From an uncultured Alphaproteobacteria bacterium (GTDB taxonomy: Bacteria; Pseudomonadota; Alphaproteobacteria; Puniceispirillales; UBA1172), in contig OY288107.1 in assembly GCA_958431225.1 (NCBI GenBank), forward strand, positions 2,259,501-2,323,500: a DNA stretch of 64,000 bases, written 5' to 3'. Shown in pieces: positions 55,368 to 64,000 of the stretch; positions within the stretch are counted from its first letter, which is position 1, and the number at the start of each line of letters is the position of its first letter. A program made the translations under genes and the position numbers. Under the pieces are notes generated by a model. The model saw only the letters and a list, made by a program, of their open reading frames with translations. It made no database searches and was not told the origin of the DNA.

Positions 55368-56237
55368 TTAGAGAATCAGTTTCTTCTCATTGGGTTCTAA
55401 ATTGTCGTAATTCCACAACTGCTTACCCGCGACAATTTTTGTGAAATGATCCACGCCTTTCGCGGGGAGCAGATCATATTGCGTGAGTTTGCGCGTGAGC
55501 CATGCTTTGTCCAAATCGGTCAGCTCGGCTTCCACCGCATCAACGCCGCAAGATTGAATCTTACCGCCAACAAAAATCGTGCCGTCATACATCGAATCGC
55601 CCAAGTTTTTGCCAGCATTGCCGCAAACCACCATCCGCCCCCTCTGCATCATAAAGCCCGAAAGCGCGCCAGTATCACCGCCGACAATGATGGTGCCGCC
55701 TTTTTGGTCAATCCCGGTGCGCGAGCCTACGGAACCTTTACACACCAAATCGCCACCGCGTATCGCCGCACCAAAGGTTGAACCTGCATTCTTTTCCACG
55801 ACAATCGTCCCCGCCATCATGTTCTCGCCACACGACCAGCCGACACGACCATTAACCCGCACATTCACCCCATCAATCAGCCCCACGGCAAAATAACCGC
55901 ATGAGCCTTCAATAATCAGATTAAGGCGCGTGAGAATGCCGACCCCCACCGAATGTTTGCCCCGCGGATTTTTGAGCACAATCGTGCCATAGCCTTCCGC
56001 CATCATCGCGCGGATTTGTCGGTTAAGCCCGGTGGTGTCAAAATCATCGGCATCTATTTCGCCGCGTTTGTTGAAATCCACTTGAGGCGCCCACGGATAT
56101 TCAAAACGTTCTTCCTCATCGGGGTCAAATTCTACCCGCATCGCCCGTCCTGCTAATTGGTCCGTGCGCATCCCAAGCGCGGTGACGCGCTCCTCTTGGG
56201 TCATTGCTTTTAATTCATCATCGCTCACGTTTGCCAT
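55368..56237 (-). CDS. mgsB: N-methylglutamate synthase subunit B (GXGXG domain)
   Basis: A 289-residue right-handed beta-helix of the glutamate synthase GXGXG type, with regular turns such as GSCGYFAVGLIDG, GRVGWSCGENMMAGT, GSVGSRTGIDQKGGT and GNAGKNLGDSMYDGT about every 20 residues. It is structural, linking the other subunits. It overlaps the 3' end of mgsA by 13 nt. Confidence 0.9.
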   Translation of the reverse strand: MANVSDDELKAMTQEERVTALGMRTDQLAGRAMRVEFDPDEEERFEYPWAPQVDFNKRGEIDADDFDTTGLNRQIRAMMAEGYGTIVLKNPRGKHSVGVGILTRLNLIIEGSCGYFAVGLIDGVNVRVNGRVGWSCGENMMAGTIVVEKNAGSTFGAAIRGGDLVCKGSVGSRTGIDQKGGTIIVGGDTGALSGFMMQRGRMVVCGNAGKNLGDSMYDGTIFVGGKIQSCGVDAVEAELTDLDKAWLTRKLTQYDLLPAKGVDHFTKIVAGKQLWNYDNLEPNEKKLIL

Positions 56238-57163
56238 ACCCGCACCTCCTCATCATAGGGATCACTTGTTTCAATTTCATGGGGCAGGATTGCCCTTATC
56301 GCAACATCTTCTGATGCCATAGCGATGAGATCATCGCTCTCATAAAGCACCAAAGGCTTTGCCGCCATGGTGTCTTTTGCCATGCCCAATTCATCCTTGG
56401 TAGCGACCAGATAGGTGAAAACACCATCAATATCTTGGATGGATTGGCGCAAGGTTTCTTCCAACGTTTTGCCCGCCGTGATATAATGGGCGACATAAAC
56501 CGCAAGCAATTCACTATCACAATTAGATTGAAAACGATGCCCTAGACGTTCCATCTCGCGGCGCATAATCCAATAATTGGTAATCTGCCCATTATGCACC
56601 ACCGAAACATCATTATAAGGAAACGCCCAATAAGGGTGGGCTGAACGGATATCCACATCGGATTCGGTCGCCATGCGCGTATGCCCGATGGAATGGGTGC
56701 CTTTGAAATTTTCTAGTGCGTAAGCCCCCGCAACATCGCGCGCATCGCCCAAATCTTTGATGAGTTCAAGCCCGTTGCCGATGGAAAGAATCTCAACCCC
56801 CTCTTGTTCTTCTAGGTGGGCGGCGAGGTCTGCCATATCGCCGTCAAAGGCAATCTCAATCCGCATGGCGTAAGGCGTTGCCTCGTGCTTGCTTTTGACT
56901 TTGACTTTATGTTCGGCGAGCACTTTATCTACCGCGGCTTTGCGTTCTTCAAGCACTTGATAGATGCCACGCCCCTTTTCCATATCTTCGGCTTCGGCGA
57001 CTTTGAGACGAATAATGCACTCGCCTTGTTTCAAAGGTGCACCATAGACCGCATAGCCCGTGCTGTCAGGGCCGCGATGCTTGAGCGCTTGCAACATTGA
57101 GGTCATCTCCGCACCAACCGCAGAACTTTTCCCCCTATGAATCAGACCAGCAATTCCACACAT
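56225..57163 (-). CDS. mgsA: N-methylglutamate synthase subunit A (class II amidotransferase)
   Basis: A 312-residue Ntn-type amidotransferase with MCGIAGLIHRG, so Cys becomes residue 1 after Met removal, and HTRMATESDVDIRSAHPYW and VVHNGQITNYW as the usual active-site segments. It would release methylamine from gamma-glutamylmethylamide and channel it to subunit C. ATG 57163 follows AAAGGAG; the longer frame does not place Cys at residue 2. Confidence 0.92.
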   Translation of the reverse strand: MCGIAGLIHRGKSSAVGAEMTSMLQALKHRGPDSTGYAVYGAPLKQGECIIRLKVAEAEDMEKGRGIYQVLEERKAAVDKVLAEHKVKVKSKHEATPYAMRIEIAFDGDMADLAAHLEEQEGVEILSIGNGLELIKDLGDARDVAGAYALENFKGTHSIGHTRMATESDVDIRSAHPYWAFPYNDVSVVHNGQITNYWIMRREMERLGHRFQSNCDSELLAVYVAHYITAGKTLEETLRQSIQDIDGVFTYLVATKDELGMAKDTMAAKPLVLYESDDLIAMASEDVAIRAILPHEIETSDPYDEEVRVWQT

Positions 57164-57200
57164 GGTTTTCTCCTTTCCCGGTAGTTTATGCAATCTCGCC

Positions 57201-58676
57201 CTAGGGCAAGCATTCCATATAAGTTTCGTTATCCCATTCGGTCACCGTGGACATAAAGCGCGCATATTCATCGTGCTTATATTCGTGGTAGAGCCGATAC
57301 ATCTCGCCGGGTAGCCCCCTTTGGATTACCGGGTCTCCTTCAAGATGGGCAAGTGCCTCACCCAACGACATGGGGAGTTTTTTGACATCCTTGCCCTCTT
57401 TCATGGCGACATAGATATTGCGTTCTTCGGGCGCGCCGGGGTCAAGTTTGTTATCAATCCCGTCATCCATCGCCGCCAACAAGGTTGAACCCATAATATA
57501 GGGATTCACCATCGAATCCACCGAACGATACTCAAACCGCCCCGGCGCCGATACCCGTAGCCCGGTGGTGCGATTCTGAAAACCCCAATCGGCAAATACC
57601 GGCGCCCAAAACCCTGTATCCCACAGGCGGCGATACGAATTCACCGTGGAACAGCCAATCGCCGTCAATGCTTGTAGATGTTTGACGACACCGCCGATGG
57701 CTTCAAGTCCTTCTTTGCCGGGCATTTGCGGGTCATCGCCATCGGGCATAAAGGTATTCTCACCGCCTTTGACATAGGTGTAGTTTTCAGCCATCCCCGG
57801 CAGGTCTTTTTTATTGTTGCCACAAGCGACAAATTCATCCTTGCCCCCCCGCCACAGCGACATATTGTGATGGCACCCCGATGCCGACACACCCATAAAG
57901 GGCTTGGTCATGAAACAGGCGAAAATGCCGTTCTCGCGGGCGACTTGCGCGCAGATTTGCCGATAGGTGGTCAAGCGGTCAGCATTACGCAACACATCAT
58001 CAAACATCCAGTTGAGCTCCAACTGCCCCGGCGCATCCTCATGGTCGCCTTGAATCATATCAAGCCCCATCTTGCGCGCATATCTAATCACCTGCATAGA
58101 CACCGGACGCAGGCTTTCAAATTGGTCAATGTGATAGCAATAGGGCTTGGAATAGCCGTCTTTGGGCTTGCCGTCTTCATCAAATTTGAGCCACATCATC
58201 TCAGGCTCAGTGCCGATACGCAGACGTCTGCCGTGTTTTTTCTCAAAATCTTCATGCAGCCGCCGTAAATTGCCTCGGCAATCGGCGGTGAGATAACCGC
58301 CAGGATTCTCGCGCTCCTCACGATTGCGGAATAAAGTGCAGTAAAACCGCCCGATTTCCGGCGCCCACGGTAATTGCATAAAGGTTTCGGGTTCCGGAAT
58401 CCCCACCAGCTCCGCCGCCTCGGGACCATAGCCTAGGTAGTCGCCCCCGCGATTCAAAAACAGATTGACCGTGGCACCATAGACCAGCTGAAATCCTTTC
58501 ATCGCCACCGTTTCCCAGTGGTCAGAAGGAATCCCCTTGCCCATAATTTTGCCCGTCACCGAAACAAATTGCAGATAAAGATATTCAATGCCTTTCGCAT
58601 CAATCATCTCGCGCACTTGCTTAATTTTCTCAGCGCGCCCTTTTGCTTCTACAAATCTTTCTAAATCGGTTGCCAT
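57201..58676 (-). CDS. gmaS: gamma-glutamylmethylamide synthetase
   Basis: A 491-residue glutamine synthetase-family enzyme. QGDHEDAPGQLELNW and SGCHHNMSLW are the metal and ATP-binding segments and NSYRRLW the substrate region; the overall form is like GmaS rather than GlnA. It makes gamma-glutamylmethylamide from methylamine, glutamate and ATP, the substrate of MgsABC encoded next. The operon position makes this clear. It follows the FAD oxidase gene by 42 nt and has AGGAGG before the ATG. Confidence 0.93.
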   Translation of the reverse strand: MATDLERFVEAKGRAEKIKQVREMIDAKGIEYLYLQFVSVTGKIMGKGIPSDHWETVAMKGFQLVYGATVNLFLNRGGDYLGYGPEAAELVGIPEPETFMQLPWAPEIGRFYCTLFRNREERENPGGYLTADCRGNLRRLHEDFEKKHGRRLRIGTEPEMMWLKFDEDGKPKDGYSKPYCYHIDQFESLRPVSMQVIRYARKMGLDMIQGDHEDAPGQLELNWMFDDVLRNADRLTTYRQICAQVARENGIFACFMTKPFMGVSASGCHHNMSLWRGGKDEFVACGNNKKDLPGMAENYTYVKGGENTFMPDGDDPQMPGKEGLEAIGGVVKHLQALTAIGCSTVNSYRRLWDTGFWAPVFADWGFQNRTTGLRVSAPGRFEYRSVDSMVNPYIMGSTLLAAMDDGIDNKLDPGAPEERNIYVAMKEGKDVKKLPMSLGEALAHLEGDPVIQRGLPGEMYRLYHEYKHDEYARFMSTVTEWDNETYMECLP

Positions 58677-58718
58677 TGTTCTCCTCCTTTATATGTTGTT
58701 TTCTGCCTCAATTCCCCC

Positions 58719-60062
58719 TCAGCTCCACGGATAGGGGCTGTTTGAAACAGGGTGCAGTTTGCCTTTGGTGAAGCGGTCAAAGCGAAACGGCTCTAACAGA
58801 GATTGTTTTTCGCCCAACACTTCATCGGCAATCAGATGTCCGACACCAATCATTTTCCAGCCGTGATTGCTGTCGCAAATCATCATGACATTTTCGCAGA
58901 AATTGTCAAATACAGGGAAACTATCGGCGGTGAAACAGCCTATGCCCCCTGATGCTTCGTTGCGATATTTTGGCATCATCCCCTCAAAGCGTTTGTGGCA
59001 ATGGGCGAGCGCGCTCACCCACATAAGCGCGAAATCATCGCTTGCGACAAATACCGGGCTTGAAGGTCCGTAAGGGTCTATCGCTACCTCCATCGCCGGG
59101 GTGTCAATTTTGTAAGGCGATGCGCCCCCTTGGACGCCATTGAAATGCCAATCGGGCTTGTAATAAATCCCCCAGATGTCCTCAGTAATAATAGAACCAT
59201 CCACGACAGATTTAAGCGGTGCATCGGTATCTACATGCAACACCGGTGGCACATCACCAGCATCGGTTAGGAGCGTTTCAGGCGGGATATTGAGCACCCC
59301 TTCTTCTAATTGCCAAAACCGCCACATATCCACGTCTTCATGGGTATCGCCGTTCAAATCCTTGACCTTGATTTTATCCGGCAAGCCTAGCATCTCCCAG
59401 AACTGGCACGCCCAAGGCCCGACGCCGACAATCACCCGCCCGCATTGCACCGCGCCCTGATCGGTTTCCACCGTGTTAATCGCCCCTGAGCCGTTATCGG
59501 ATTTAAGCCCCGTCACCGTAACGCCAGTAATAATCCGCACACCCAGCGCCTCCACTAGCCTCGCTAGCCCCTGCATGGTTTTCGTATTATTGGAAAATCC
59601 ACCGCGTTTTTCGTGCAATACGCTGGTGATATTTTGGGCTTGCCAGTCGGAAAACATTGCTTTCATATAGGCATCGCTGGCACTTGCGCCTTCAATGAAT
59701 TCGCTTTCATAGCCGATGGCGCGTTGCTGTTCATAAATTGTTGCGACATCTTCGCGCATCGATTCGGGTGAAATTTGCATATAGCCGACATCGTGATAGT
59801 GCAAAGCCTCTGGCTCGCTTTCCCAGACCTCAACCGAGTGCGCCATCAATTCGCGCATGGCGGGTTGAAAATAATTATTCCGCACCACCCCGCAAGCGAT
59901 TCCAGATGCGCCGGCGGCGATGCCCGATTTATCTAAAACGATAATTTTATCCTCGGCAGAAACGCCTTTGGCTTGCAGGCGTTGGGCGAGCCGCCACGCC
60001 ACGGATAACCCGTGAATGCCAGCCCCAATAATCACATATTCAGCATGCTTCGGAAAAGCCAT
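58719..60062 (-). CDS. FAD-dependent amine oxidase/dehydrogenase (SoxB/MgdA-like)
   Basis: A 447-residue DAO-family flavoprotein: FAD motif YVIIGAGIHGLSVAWRLA, SGIAAGASGIACGVVRN, C-terminal NHGWKMIGVGHLIAD. It resembles the beta subunit of heterotetrameric sarcosine oxidase, to which N-methylglutamate dehydrogenase MgdA is related. As first gene of the operon it is a candidate to oxidise N-methylglutamate back to glutamate with loss of formaldehyde. The other three Mgd subunits were not seen, so it might act as a single chain or on another N-methyl substrate. ATG 60062 has GGGAG before it. Confidence 0.78.
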   Translation of the reverse strand: MAFPKHAEYVIIGAGIHGLSVAWRLAQRLQAKGVSAEDKIIVLDKSGIAAGASGIACGVVRNNYFQPAMRELMAHSVEVWESEPEALHYHDVGYMQISPESMREDVATIYEQQRAIGYESEFIEGASASDAYMKAMFSDWQAQNITSVLHEKRGGFSNNTKTMQGLARLVEALGVRIITGVTVTGLKSDNGSGAINTVETDQGAVQCGRVIVGVGPWACQFWEMLGLPDKIKVKDLNGDTHEDVDMWRFWQLEEGVLNIPPETLLTDAGDVPPVLHVDTDAPLKSVVDGSIITEDIWGIYYKPDWHFNGVQGGASPYKIDTPAMEVAIDPYGPSSPVFVASDDFALMWVSALAHCHKRFEGMMPKYRNEASGGIGCFTADSFPVFDNFCENVMMICDSNHGWKMIGVGHLIADEVLGEKQSLLEPFRFDRFTKGKLHPVSNSPYPWS

Positions 60063-60158
60063 GATACTCCCTAACCTTTCAATCTTTATGTAAAACTTTT
60101 GCATAGTTTTTTACAAGCCGCAACCTTTTTTGAACCAATTTCTTGCTTTTTTTTGATA

Positions 60159-60177
60159 TTGGTATAGATTTGGTATA
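60159..60177 (+). promoter_or_regulatory. possible operator for the GntR regulator (direct repeats)
   Basis: TTGGTATA occurs at 60159-60166 and 60170-60177, one helical turn apart, immediately before the ribosome site and between the divergent FAD oxidase and GntR genes. The spacing suits binding by a regulator that controls both directions. The assignment rests on position. Confidence 0.45.
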
Positions 60178-60190
60178 TTAGGAGCGCGAA

Positions 60191-60886
60191 ATGACGGCTA
60201 TTTTGGACAAAAAACGCATGGGAGCGAGCGAGGTTGCGGCGGAAATTCGCGCGATGATTGTTGCGGGTAGTCTGAATTCGCATGACCGCTTGCCGTCAGA
60301 ACGCGCGCTTTGTGCGCGTTATGGGGTGTCGCGGGGGACGATTCGTGATGCGCTGTTGCGCCTTAAAAATGAAGGCTTGGTTGAGATTCGTCTCGGTTCA
60401 GGCAGTTATGTTTTGGAAAATCTGGCACGGCAACATTACGAGGCGATTATACGCAATACGCGCCCTTTAGAATTGGTGGATGTGCGCTTTGCTTTAGAAC
60501 CGCATATTTGTCGGCTTGCGGTGCTTCACGGGCAAGTTGCGGATTTTGACCGCCTCGAATCGCATATCAACGAGATGGAAGAAAACGCCGATGATGCACA
60601 GATTTTTGCTCACATTGATGCGCGGTTTCATTTGGATTTGGTTAAATCCACCAATAATAGTTTGCTGATTTGGATCATCGGTGAGGTCAATGAAGTGCGT
60701 AAGCAAGAGCAATGGGCGAAAGTGCGTAGTATCACTTTGGAAGGGGCGATTATCCGCACCTATAACGCGCAACATCGGGCGATTCTAACGGCTCTGCGCG
60801 CCCGCGATTCCGAAGGCGCGGCGAATCTGATGAAAGAACATCTTGATACGGCACGCAAATCGCTCACCCAAGCTATCGGCAGTTAG
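60191..60886 (+). CDS. GntR-family regulator, FadR/FCD subfamily
   Basis: A 231-residue regulator: a winged helix with LPSERALCARYGVSRGTIRDALLRLKNEG, then GSYV, followed by a helical FCD ligand domain (ALEPHICRLAVLHG with metal-binding His, HIDARFHLDLV, MKEHLDTARK). AGGAG precedes the ATG. It is divergent from the methylated amine operon, so is likely its repressor or activator, responding to methylamine, glutamate-like or a sulfonate-linked effector. It ends convergent with the GATase gene (4-nt overlap). Confidence 0.88.
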   Translation: MTAILDKKRMGASEVAAEIRAMIVAGSLNSHDRLPSERALCARYGVSRGTIRDALLRLKNEGLVEIRLGSGSYVLENLARQHYEAIIRNTRPLELVDVRFALEPHICRLAVLHGQVADFDRLESHINEMEENADDAQIFAHIDARFHLDLVKSTNNSLLIWIIGEVNEVRKQEQWAKVRSITLEGAIIRTYNAQHRAILTALRARDSEGAANLMKEHLDTARKSLTQAIGS

Positions 60887-61611
60887 CGCACATGCGCGAC
60901 GGCTTGTAGCCAGTTGATATAGACGCGCTCGGCGATAGTCTCAAACGCGCTTTGATTGGCGGCGGCATCGGCAAGCATCTGTTCTGCCGCATCCTTGCCG
61001 ATGGCTTGGTGTAGGGCGTCTTCATAAGCGGGGTCAGAAGCGCACCAGTTTTTTAACGTGTCTTTTTCAATTTCAAGATGGAATTGCACCGAATAGGCGC
61101 GGTTTTGCCAGCCCATAGCCTGCACCACGCAAGCGGGCGAAGTTGCCAACACCTTAACATCGCTAGGCAAGGCGGTTATTTCACTGCCATGCCATTGCAA
61201 GCATTTGAACGCCAAAGGCACGCCATCCAAAAGCACATCCTCGGCGCCGTCTTCGGTTATCTGCACCTCCATCACCCCAATTTCAGGCGATTTCGCGCGC
61301 CCAACGCTCCCCCCCAAAACCTCCGCGAGTAATTGATGCCCCAAACAGAACCCCAAAAATGGCAAACCCTGTTCAACCACCGCACGTTTGATAAACGCCT
61401 TTTCCGCCACGAGCCAAGGGAATTCCTGTTCCTGCCAAACATCCATAGCACCCCCCAAAACCCAAAGCCCATCATAAGCACGCAAATCATCAGGCAAAAC
61501 CGCACCATCATCAAGCAAGATCGCATCCCAAGAATGCCCATCCTCAGTCAGAAATTCACGAAACTTACCGAGATGCTCAATAGCCGAATGTTGCAAAACC
61601 AAAAAATGCAT
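60883..61611 (-). CDS. class I glutamine amidotransferase-like protein
   Basis: A 242-residue GATase1 protein with nucleophile Cys in FLGFCLGHQLLAE and His/Glu in SVQFHLEIE. No synthase domain is attached, so it resembles stand-alone GMP-synthase-type amidotransferases. It might hydrolyse gamma-glutamyl compounds such as gamma-glutamylmethylamide, given gmaS nearby; that is an inference. ATG 61611 is used, since the longer frame begins with TTG. It is convergent with GntR and divergent from hpsN across 135 bp. Confidence 0.8.
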   Translation of the reverse strand: MHFLVLQHSAIEHLGKFREFLTEDGHSWDAILLDDGAVLPDDLRAYDGLWVLGGAMDVWQEQEFPWLVAEKAFIKRAVVEQGLPFLGFCLGHQLLAEVLGGSVGRAKSPEIGVMEVQITEDGAEDVLLDGVPLAFKCLQWHGSEITALPSDVKVLATSPACVVQAMGWQNRAYSVQFHLEIEKDTLKNWCASDPAYEDALHQAIGKDAAEQMLADAAANQSAFETIAERVYINWLQAVAHVR

Positions 61612-61746
61612 GAGGTGCAATCTTAAAAAAAAAGTTGGGGAAATAGGTATTCGCGGTTATACAGGATATATTGCAACAATCAACAAAAATTTAATATCAC
61701 TTGCATTATGCATTGTTCAGGTCTAGTTAATCGGTGTTGTATCCCC
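61612..61746 (+). promoter_or_regulatory. divergent control region before hpsN
   Basis: The 135 bp hold AT-rich DNA, a palindrome TGCATTATGCA (61702-61712) and a weak TTGCAT-17 nt-TAGTTA pair before the start at 61747. No clear promoter can be fixed. Confidence 0.3.
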
Positions 61747-63051
61747 ATGATTACTTATTTGAAAAAAGCGTCCAAGACTTCCTCCACCGATGCGGCGGAT
61801 GTGCAGGCTGTTGTGCGGGGGATTTTGGATGATATTGAGGTGGGCGGCGATGCAAAAGCGCTTGAATATGCGGCTAAATTTGACAAATATGGTGGCAATA
61901 TCCTGCTCTCGCGGGATGAGATTGATGCCGCTAAAGCCCTCGTGCCTGAAAAATTAAAGCGCGATATTGCGTTCGCGCATGCTAACGTCAAACGCTTTGC
62001 CGAAGCCCAGAAAAGCACTTTACAGGATGTGGAAGTTGAAATTGTGCCGGGGCTCATTGCCGGGCAGAAAACCATCCCTGTTGATGCTGCCGGGTGCTAT
62101 ATTCCCGGCGGGCGTTATAGCCATATCGCTAGCGCCATTATGACCGTCACCACCGCTAAGGTCGCCGGATGCCGTCATATCACCGCCGCTAGTCCGCCCC
62201 GTCCTGATAGCGGTGTCGCCCCGGCGATTATCTATGCGGCGAATTTATGCGGTGCCGATTCCATCCTCGCCATGGGGGGGGTGCAAGCGGTGGCGGCGAT
62301 GGTTTTTGGGCTTTTTGATTTGCCCCAAGCCAATATCTTGGTGGGACCCGGCAATCAATTTGTCGCCGAAGCCAAGCGGATTCTGTTCGGGCGGGTGGGT
62401 ATTGATATGATTGCGGGTCCAACGGATAGCCTGATTTTAGCCGATAAAGATGCCGATGCGGAAATTGTTGCGGCGGATTTGGTCGGGCAAGCCGAACATG
62501 GTTATAATTCCCCCGTCTGGTTGGTGACGAATGACCGCGCTTTGGCGGAAAAAGTGCTTGCGCTGGTGCCGCCGTTGATTGCTGACCTGCCCGAGACTAA
62601 CCGCGTCAATGCCGAAGCCGCTTGGCGCGATTATGCCGAGGTGATTTTATGCGATACGCGCGAAGAAATGGCGGCAACATCCGACCGCACCGCACCCGAA
62701 CATCTGACCGTGCAGGCGGCGGATTTGGATTGGTGGAAGGCGCGCCTGACCTGTTATGGCTCGCTGTTTTTGGGTGAGGAAACCACGGTTGCCTTTGGCG
62801 ATAAAGCATCGGGGCCTAATCATGTTCTGCCGACATCCGGGGCGGCGCGCTATACTGGCGGGCTGTCGGTGCATAAATATATGAAAATTGTCACATGGCA
62901 ACGCGCCACGCGCGCAGGTATGAAAGCGGTGGCGGAGGCGACCGCGCGCATCTCACGGCTGGAAGGCATGGAAGCGCATGCGCGCACCGCCGATATTCGC
63001 CTCGCAAAATATTTCCCGCGTGAGAATTTTGACCTCACATCCGAAGACTAG
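61747..63051 (+). CDS. hpsN: 2,3-dihydroxypropane-1-sulfonate dehydrogenase
   Basis: A 434-residue member of the histidinol dehydrogenase family. Zinc-type ligands are visible in LVGQAEHGYNS (Gln and His) and GLSVHKYMKI (His), and GPNHVLPTSGAARYTGG is conserved. In HpsN this fold oxidises dihydroxypropanesulfonate to sulfolactate with NAD. The genes behind it are sulfolactate sulfo-lyase, which makes this reading far more likely than histidine synthesis. The start at 61747 (MITYLKKAS) is chosen over the upstream ATG, which adds an unlikely Cys-rich tail. Confidence 0.88.
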   Translation: MITYLKKASKTSSTDAADVQAVVRGILDDIEVGGDAKALEYAAKFDKYGGNILLSRDEIDAAKALVPEKLKRDIAFAHANVKRFAEAQKSTLQDVEVEIVPGLIAGQKTIPVDAAGCYIPGGRYSHIASAIMTVTTAKVAGCRHITAASPPRPDSGVAPAIIYAANLCGADSILAMGGVQAVAAMVFGLFDLPQANILVGPGNQFVAEAKRILFGRVGIDMIAGPTDSLILADKDADAEIVAADLVGQAEHGYNSPVWLVTNDRALAEKVLALVPPLIADLPETNRVNAEAAWRDYAEVILCDTREEMAATSDRTAPEHLTVQAADLDWWKARLTCYGSLFLGEETTVAFGDKASGPNHVLPTSGAARYTGGLSVHKYMKIVTWQRATRAGMKAVAEATARISRLEGMEAHARTADIRLAKYFPRENFDLTSED

Positions 63052-63077
63052 TATAAAACCACGAGAAAGGAAACAAT

Positions 63078-63365
63078 ATGTCTAACCCCCATCTACTCGT
63101 CCATCACAAAGGCGATAATGTAGGCGTTGTTGTTGTGGAAGACCTGACCGCTGGCACCGAAATGCTGTGCGTTGTCACCGAGGATAACAGCGATTTTCAG
63201 CTGAAAGTCAATCACGATATCCCCATCGGGCATAAAGTGGCATTGCAGGATTTCACAGCAGGCGACACGGTGATGAAATACGGGCAAGACATCGGCAAAA
63301 TGACCGCGAGCGCCAAAAAAGGCGACCATGTGCATGTGCAGAATCTAAAAACCAAACGCTGGTAA
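63078..63365 (+). CDS. suyA: sulfolactate sulfo-lyase small subunit
   Basis: A 95-residue SAF-domain protein of the UxaA N-terminal type: [31 protein letters not shown] and [12 protein letters not shown], which also occurs in altronate dehydratase. The split from the large subunit and placement behind hpsN match SuyA, which with SuyB cleaves sulfolactate to pyruvate and sulfite. GAAAGGA precedes the ATG. Confidence 0.9.
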   Translation: MSNPHLLVHHKGDNVGVVVVEDLTAGTEMLCVVTEDNSDFQLKVNHDIPIGHKVALQDFTAGDTVMKYGQDIGKMTASAKKGDHVHVQNLKTKRW

Positions 63366-63376
63366 GGAGGCGAATT

Positions 63377-64000
63377 ATGACACAATTAAATCATGTTTTT
63401 ATGGGCTACAGGCGCGAAAATGGGCGCGTGGGTGTGCGTAATCATGTGGCGATTCTGCCCGTAGATGATATTTCCAACGCCGCTTGTGAGGCGGTGGCGC
63501 ACAATATCAAAGGCACAATGGCGCTCCCCCATGCCTATGGGCGGTTGCAATTTGGTGAGGATCTAGAATTGCATTTCCGCACCATGATTGGCACCGGCAG
63601 TAATCCTAATGTCGCGGCGTGTGTGGTTATTGGCATTGAGCCGGGCTGGACGAAGCGCATTGTTGATGGCATCGCTAAAACCGGCAAGCCTGTCGTTGGC
63701 TTTTCCATTGAACAAAATGGCGACATCAACACCATCGCGGCGGCTTCACGCGCGGCAAAAGAATTCGTGCATCAAACCAGCGAATATCAGCGCGAGGAAT
63801 GTGCTATTGGTGATTTGTGGATATCTACAAAATGCGGCGAATCCGACACCACCACCGGGCTATCCTCATGCCCGACGGTTGGCAATATGTATGACAAATT
63901 GCTCCCCGAAGGCATTTATGGCGTATTCGGTGAGACGTCAGAAATCACTGGCGCCGAACATTTATGCGAAGCGCGCGCGGCGAACCCTGATGCGGCAAAG
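63377..64000 (+). CDS. suyB: sulfolactate sulfo-lyase large subunit, partial
   Basis: The first 208 residues of a UxaA/SuyB-type dehydratase, cut by the window edge. It has [19 protein letters not shown] at the start, [13 protein letters not shown] and the Cys-containing [13 protein letters not shown], which in the family helps ligate the iron centre. GGAGG precedes ATG 63377, 11 nt after suyA. It would cleave sulfolactate to pyruvate and sulfite. Confidence 0.88.
   Translation, partial: MTQLNHVFMGYRRENGRVGVRNHVAILPVDDISNAACEAVAHNIKGTMALPHAYGRLQFGEDLELHFRTMIGTGSNPNVAACVVIGIEPGWTKRIVDGIAKTGKPVVGFSIEQNGDINTIAAASRAAKEFVHQTSEYQREECAIGDLWISTKCGESDTTTGLSSCPTVGNMYDKLLPEGIYGVFGETSEITGAEHLCEARAANPDAAK

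Noticed and set aside
57201..58676. Glutamine synthetase for general ammonia assimilation
   Set aside because: Placed between an N-methyl oxidase and mgsA; no glnB; GmaS reading fits better.
61747..63051. Histidinol dehydrogenase for histidine synthesis
   Set aside because: No his genes nearby; suyA and suyB follow directly.
63078..64000. Altronate dehydratase
   Set aside because: Small and large subunits are split and follow hpsN, matching SuyAB.

Overview
The window is a catabolic and transport-rich stretch of what is most likely a marine alphaproteobacterium, SAR116-like in flavour. This rests on family content rather than a marker gene: trimethylamine monooxygenase, TMAO demethylase, gamma-glutamylmethylamide synthetase and N-methylglutamate synthase, genes for two organosulfonates, a TRAP and a tripartite-tricarboxylate (TTT) transporter, and dense operons with ATGA/TGATG stop-start overlaps. 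No rRNA, tRNA, CRISPR array, transposase or phage gene was seen. No gene-free stretch exceeds about 210 bp.

Layout. (1) 1-5401, minus: TctA-TctB fusion, TctC-type binding protein, CoA-acylating aldehyde dehydrogenase and an AMP-forming acyl-CoA ligase cut by the window edge, a likely sulfoacetate uptake and activation operon. (2) 5570-7060 and 17868-19320, minus: two paralogous cadherin-repeat lipoprotein genes with the same 5' region and a poly-G tract just before the lipobox; one is in frame (G10), the other out of frame (G13). They bracket (3) 7271-17792, plus: cupin, MFS transporter and a complete reductive pyrimidine-degradation operon (PreT, PreA, M20 amidohydrolase, dihydropyrimidinase) with an NMT1-type ABC importer whose ATPase gene carries two 1-nt indels. 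(4) 19452-21603: PII/NIF3-like protein, EamA permease, divergent ArsR-type regulator.

(5) 38023 down to 21610, minus: a 15-gene, 16-kb apparent operon with a TRAP importer, GMC oxidoreductase, dimethylglycine-dehydrogenase-like flavoprotein, MDR oxidoreductase, two enolase-superfamily enzymes, class III aminotransferase, Rieske oxygenase of the quaternary-amine type, CMD-family protein and an amino-acid-type ABC importer. It looks like a betaine or N-methylated amino acid pathway of unknown substrate. (6) 43305 down to 38095, minus: an envelope cassette of two related TPR-like proteins, a LolD-like ATPase, a MacB/FtsX-type permease, a LolA-fold protein and a beta-barrel.

(7) 43463-60062: amtB with a previously unlisted 55-residue membrane protein, and on the minus strand a methylated-amine operon (FAD oxidase, gmaS, mgsA, mgsB, mgsC, two unknown proteins, tmm, TMAO ABC transporter, tdm) taking trimethylamine/TMAO carbon into folate and methylamine nitrogen into glutamate; AmtB would handle ammonium. 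(8) 60191-64000: GntR regulator, a class I glutamine amidotransferase, and HpsN-SuyA-SuyB for dihydroxypropanesulfonate, with SuyB cut by the window edge. Together the region suggests use of phytoplankton-derived methylamines, betaines, sulfonates and nucleobases as carbon, nitrogen and sulfur sources.
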